In this document: one piece after another, positions 6,352-8,387 of the stretch
How the letters are laid out: the number at the start of each line of letters is the position of its first letter
Numbering within the stretch: position 1 is the stretch's first letter
Assembly: GCA_029289015.1 (NCBI GenBank)
Contig: JARFUL010000309.1
Coordinates: forward strand, 1-8,387
DNA length: 8,387 nt
Reading direction: 5' to 3'
Source: Syntrophobacteria bacterium
GTDB taxonomy: Bacteria; Desulfobacterota; Syntrophobacteria; JARFUL01
Translations under genes and position numbers: made by a program
Notes under the pieces: generated by a model
The model's database searches: none
Seen by the model: only the letters and a program-made list of their open reading frames with translations
Told to the model about the DNA's origin: nothing

Positions 6352-6472
6352 TTTCTCCCCCGGCAAAGCGCTCTCCCCGCCTGTGTCCAAAGGTTCCTCC
6401 GGGCGCTCGCCGCGCGGTCAAGCCCCCCCGGGAAACGGGCGCGCGAAAGGGACCTCTTGCAGGGGCCTTGGG

Positions 6473-7345
6473 TCAGAAGTGCGGGATGAATCCGAAGCTC
6501 CGGTAGATCTCCTGCGCGATCTCGGACTTGATGAACTCGATGAACTTCTCCCCGTTCCTCGGGTTCGGCGGGTCCTTCATTAGTGTTATGTAATAGTTGA
6601 CCCTCTCCTTCTGGTCGAGCCCGGGGCCCGGCTCCACCTGGGCCACCTTCAGGCCCTCACGGAGCGCGTGGCTCACCTCGGTGGCCCACACGGGGCCCAC
6701 GTCCACGGTGCCCAGCCTCATCCTGAGCGGGGTCTCCCGGTGGTGCACAATGGTGAGGATGGTGGTGCCCTCCTCCCTCTTTTGCTCCATGATGGTGCGC
6801 ACCAGCTCCTCGCCCCCCGCGTCCCGGTACATCTGGACGATGTAAAGGCCTATGTCCTCAACGTCCGGGTTGGGCTGGCTTATCCTCACGTCCGCGCGGC
6901 CAAGGTCCTGGACCCTCTCGATATTTGCGGGGTTGTCCGCGGGGACCATGAGCACGATCTTGTTGTGGAGGTAGACGAAGGGGGACCCCTCGCTTACCAG
7001 GCCGGCCGCAACGAGCGCGTCCATGCCCTCCTTGGAGACCGAGGAGTATACATCCGGCCTGCCGGTGATTATCACCTCCTGGCCCGCGTCCAGGTCCTCG
7101 AATATCGCGCCCCCCGCGAGTATCTGCTTGAGCTCCAGACCCGGCGGCAGGGTCTCGCAGTAGATGTTTTCTACCTCCGGGTGGGCCTTGGTGAACGCGG
7201 CCAAGAGCTCGGGCATCGCGATGAACTGGTTGCCCGCGAGAAAGAGCACCAGGTCTGCCATCTCCCGGGTCTCGTAATTGATGAGGTCGTCCCGCCTGGC
7301 AAAGGGAATTTTGGGCATCCGGGCCCTCTTTGCTTCTTCGGTCAT
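6473..7345 (-). CDS. ModA-like periplasmic-binding-fold protein lacking a signal peptide
   Basis: A 290-aa protein with the two-lobe architecture of type 2 solute-binding proteins. ADLVLFLAGNQFIAMPELLAAFTKAHPEV (30-58) matches the first strand and helix of ModA-like proteins. VGPVWATEV (217-224) resembles the ligand-site strand of that fold. The end, GEKFIEFIKSEIAQEIYRSFGF (265-286), matches the usual C-terminal helix of such proteins. Export signals are missing. The N-terminus (MTEEAKRARMPKIPFARRDD) is charged, with no hydrophobic core and no lipobox. The ATG at 7345 has AGGAGG 9 nt upstream. Reading the same frame back to the stop at 7441-7439 I find no other ATG, GTG or TTG, so a missed signal peptide is unlikely. 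No ABC permease or ATPase gene is adjacent on the visible side. It may be a cytoplasmic ligand sensor or carrier. The ligand is unknown. Confidence 0.75.
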   Translation of the reverse strand: MTEEAKRARMPKIPFARRDDLINYETREMADLVLFLAGNQFIAMPELLAAFTKAHPEVENIYCETLPPGLELKQILAGGAIFEDLDAGQEVIITGRPDVYSSVSKEGMDALVAAGLVSEGSPFVYLHNKIVLMVPADNPANIERVQDLGRADVRISQPNPDVEDIGLYIVQMYRDAGGEELVRTIMEQKREEGTTILTIVHHRETPLRMRLGTVDVGPVWATEVSHALREGLKVAQVEPGPGLDQKERVNYYITLMKDPPNPRNGEKFIEFIKSEIAQEIYRSFGFIPHF

Positions 7346-7354
7346 GCCATCGAG

Positions 7355-7360
7355 CCTCCT
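7355..7360 (-). promoter_or_regulatory. Ribosome binding site fixing the start of the ModA-like protein
   Basis: AGGAGG lies 9 nt before ATG at 7345. It matters because it confirms an N-terminus without a signal peptide. It is preceded by a C7A6 homopolymer pair (7374-7362). Confidence 0.75.
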
Positions 7361-7438
7361 CTTTTTTGGGGGGGAGCCCGCCCGAGGCCCGCGTCCTCTC
7401 CCGCGCGGGTGAAAAACATCGCTCTTCCTCCCCCTTTG

Positions 7439-7465
7439 TTAATACTTTGCAGGCGGTTACGTCAA
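7439..7465 (-). promoter_or_regulatory. Possible promoter of the ModA-like gene
   Basis: TTGACG (7465-7460, 5/6 to the -35 consensus) is followed, after a short 15-nt spacer, by TATTAA (7444-7439, 4/6 to the -10 consensus). It would give a leader of about 85 nt. The short spacer and imperfect -10 box make this a moderate call. Confidence 0.45.
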
Positions 7466-7472
7466 GACCTTT

Positions 7473-7511
7473 CCCCCGGCCAGGGGGGCATCTTTCAACC
7501 CCCAAGGGGGG
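7473..7511 (-). repeat. Two alternating C-run/G-run pairs able to form competing hairpins
   Basis: On the minus strand the order is C6 (7511-7506), G5 (7503-7499), C6 (7488-7483), G5 (7477-7473). Runs 1 with 2 and 3 with 4 can form two tandem hairpins, the first with a very tight loop. Runs 2 with 3 can instead form one hairpin. It lies downstream of the antiporter and just before the possible promoter, so it may end antiporter transcription, although no T-tract follows. Confidence 0.4.
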
Positions 7512-7640
7512 CCCGAGAGACGTTGAGACCCAACTTTCATAAAACCGGTAAGGTCAGGGGCCACAACGCGGACCTTGCCTTCAGGTTCCTGCCGCTGCCC
7601 AGGGTGCCGCTCCTGCTTCTCTGCTGGGACGAGGCCCCGG

Positions 7641-8387
7641 CTAGAAGAGGGTCCCCCTGAACAGGACCAGCACGTAGATCGCGTAGCCCGCAAAGAGGGC
7701 CGCGCCCTCCAGCCGGTTTACCCTGCCCTTCAGCCCCTTGAAGGACGCGCAGATGGGCAGCAGGGCCAAAGACGCGAAGACCATTACCGGGAAATCCCTC
7801 ACCACCGCGGCCCTGGACACGCTGAGCGGCTGGAGCATGGCCGGGATCCCCAGTATGCCCAGGGTGTTGAAGAGATTGGACCCCACCACGTTCCCCACTG
7901 CAATGTCGTCCTGGCCCTTGAGCGCGCCCGTGAGGGTGGTGGCCAGCTCGGGCAGGGAGGTGCCCAGGGCCATCATGGTGAGGCCTACCACCAGCTTGGG
8001 AATCCCCAGCCCATGAGCGATGCCCACCCCTCCGTAGACCAGCATCCTGCTCCCCGCGACGAGAAGCACGAGCCCCACGGCGAGATACACAATGGAGCCC
8101 TTCAGGGCCAGGCGCGCGGACGCGGGAGGCGAGGCCGCGCTCTCCAGGATGGGGTCTCTCTCGCCCCGCGCGGCCCTCATCCCCAGCCAGACCAGGATCA
8201 GAACGAGCCCCCCGAAGAGCAAAGCCCCCTCCCCCCGGGTGATGAGCCCGTTGAACGCGAAGATCCACGCGAGCCCGGTGGACATCAGCAAAAAGGGGTA
8301 CTCCTTGGTAAGGAGGGTGGAGTGTATGAGCACCGGCCGGACCAGGGAGGTGAGCCCCAGGATAAGGCCGATATTGGCGATGTTGGA
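7641..8387 (-). CDS. Calcium/sodium antiporter (YrbG/CaxA type), 5' part cut by window edge
   Basis: An integral inner-membrane cation/Ca2+ exchanger of the CaCA superfamily. The 248 visible residues are the C-terminal part of a protein that is usually 310-330 aa, so about 70 N-terminal residues lie outside. The window edge catches the end of the first alpha repeat (SNIANIGLILGLTSLVRP). The second alpha repeat is complete: GTSLPELAT (142-150 of the visible part), whose Glu147 is an ion-binding residue in the family, and GNVVGSNLFN (165-174). Hydrophobic membrane segments occur near residues 31-49, 54-70, 98-118, 130-145, 165-183, 197-215 and 227-245. A charged, Pro/Ala-rich loop (71-95) joins the two halves, as is usual. 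The stop TAG is at 7643-7641. Transported ion is inferred from family and could be another divalent cation or K+. Confidence 0.93.
   Translation of the reverse strand, partial: SNIANIGLILGLTSLVRPVLIHSTLLTKEYPFLLMSTGLAWIFAFNGLITRGEGALLFGGLVLILVWLGMRAARGERDPILESAASPPASARLALKGSIVYLAVGLVLLVAGSRMLVYGGVGIAHGLGIPKLVVGLTMMALGTSLPELATTLTGALKGQDDIAVGNVVGSNLFNTLGILGIPAMLQPLSVSRAAVVRDFPVMVFASLALLPICASFKGLKGRVNRLEGAALFAGYAIYVLVLFRGTLF

Noticed and set aside
6421..6472. Possible terminator just after the ModA-like gene (GCCC/GGGC and CCCG/CGGG pairings)
   Set aside because: Stems are short, several pairings compete, and no T-tract follows on the minus strand, so an intrinsic terminator cannot be supported. 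Rho-dependent ending remains possible.
6221..6472. tRNA or other structured RNA gene in the intergenic region
   Set aside because: I found no cloverleaf, CCA end or known riboswitch core. The region is explained by the promoter, dyad and leader.
7362..7374. C7A6 homopolymer pair before the SD of the ModA-like gene as a phase-variation tract
   Set aside because: It lies outside the coding region and length variation cannot be seen from one sequence. The leader is also GC-rich overall.
7457..7542. A short minus-strand open frame (27 codons, ATG near 7540) in the gap after the antiporter
   Set aside because: No SD precedes it, its sequence is made mostly of the C/G-run repeats, and it overlaps the predicted promoter.

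Overview
The window looks like a GC-rich chromosomal segment from an anaerobic bacterium, most plausibly a deltaproteobacterium-like (Desulfobacterota) lineage. This placement is an inference. It rests on the yceD-rpmF-fab arrangement, an EtfA fused to a two-cluster ferredoxin domain, a bifurcation-type EtfB, and bacterial Shine-Dalgarno (SD) and sigma70-like signals. No rRNA or other taxonomic marker is present. All ten recognised genes lie on the minus strand, so transcription runs from high to low coordinates. I see no tRNA, rRNA, CRISPR array, insertion sequence or phage gene.

Right part (8387 to about 6473): the 3' portion of a YrbG/CaxA-type calcium/sodium antiporter (start outside the window) is followed by a 295-nt gap holding two alternating C-run/G-run pairs and a plausible promoter. 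Next comes a 290-aa ModA-like substrate-binding-fold protein that has a good ribosome binding site but no signal peptide.

Left part (about 6351 to 1): a strong sigma70-like promoter (TTGACA, 16 nt, TATATT), with a dyad and repeated GGGTAA just upstream of it, drives what looks like one operon: yceD (DUF177), rpmF (L32), acyl-CoA dehydrogenase, etfB, etfA (ferredoxin-fused), fabG, acpP, fabF (runs off the left edge). Gaps are 30-64 nt and etfB/etfA overlap by 4 nt. The 5' leader has a GC hairpin, a small AT hairpin and a T9 tract directly before the yceD ATG, with no SD.

The main point of interest is gene content. In many bacteria the order is yceD-rpmF-plsX-fabH-fabD-fabG-acpP-fabF. Here the plsX-fabH-fabD segment is absent and an acyl-CoA dehydrogenase plus an apparently electron-bifurcating ETF occupies that position. 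That trio resembles in order and domain make-up the caffeyl-CoA reductase-Etf complex (CarCDE) of Acetobacterium woodii. The co-transcribed set (ketoacyl synthase, ACP, ketoacyl reductase, and a flavoenzyme able to interconvert enoyl and acyl thioesters) suggests a link between anaerobic enoyl-thioester redox chemistry and fatty acid synthesis. That functional link is a hypothesis, not something the sequence proves.
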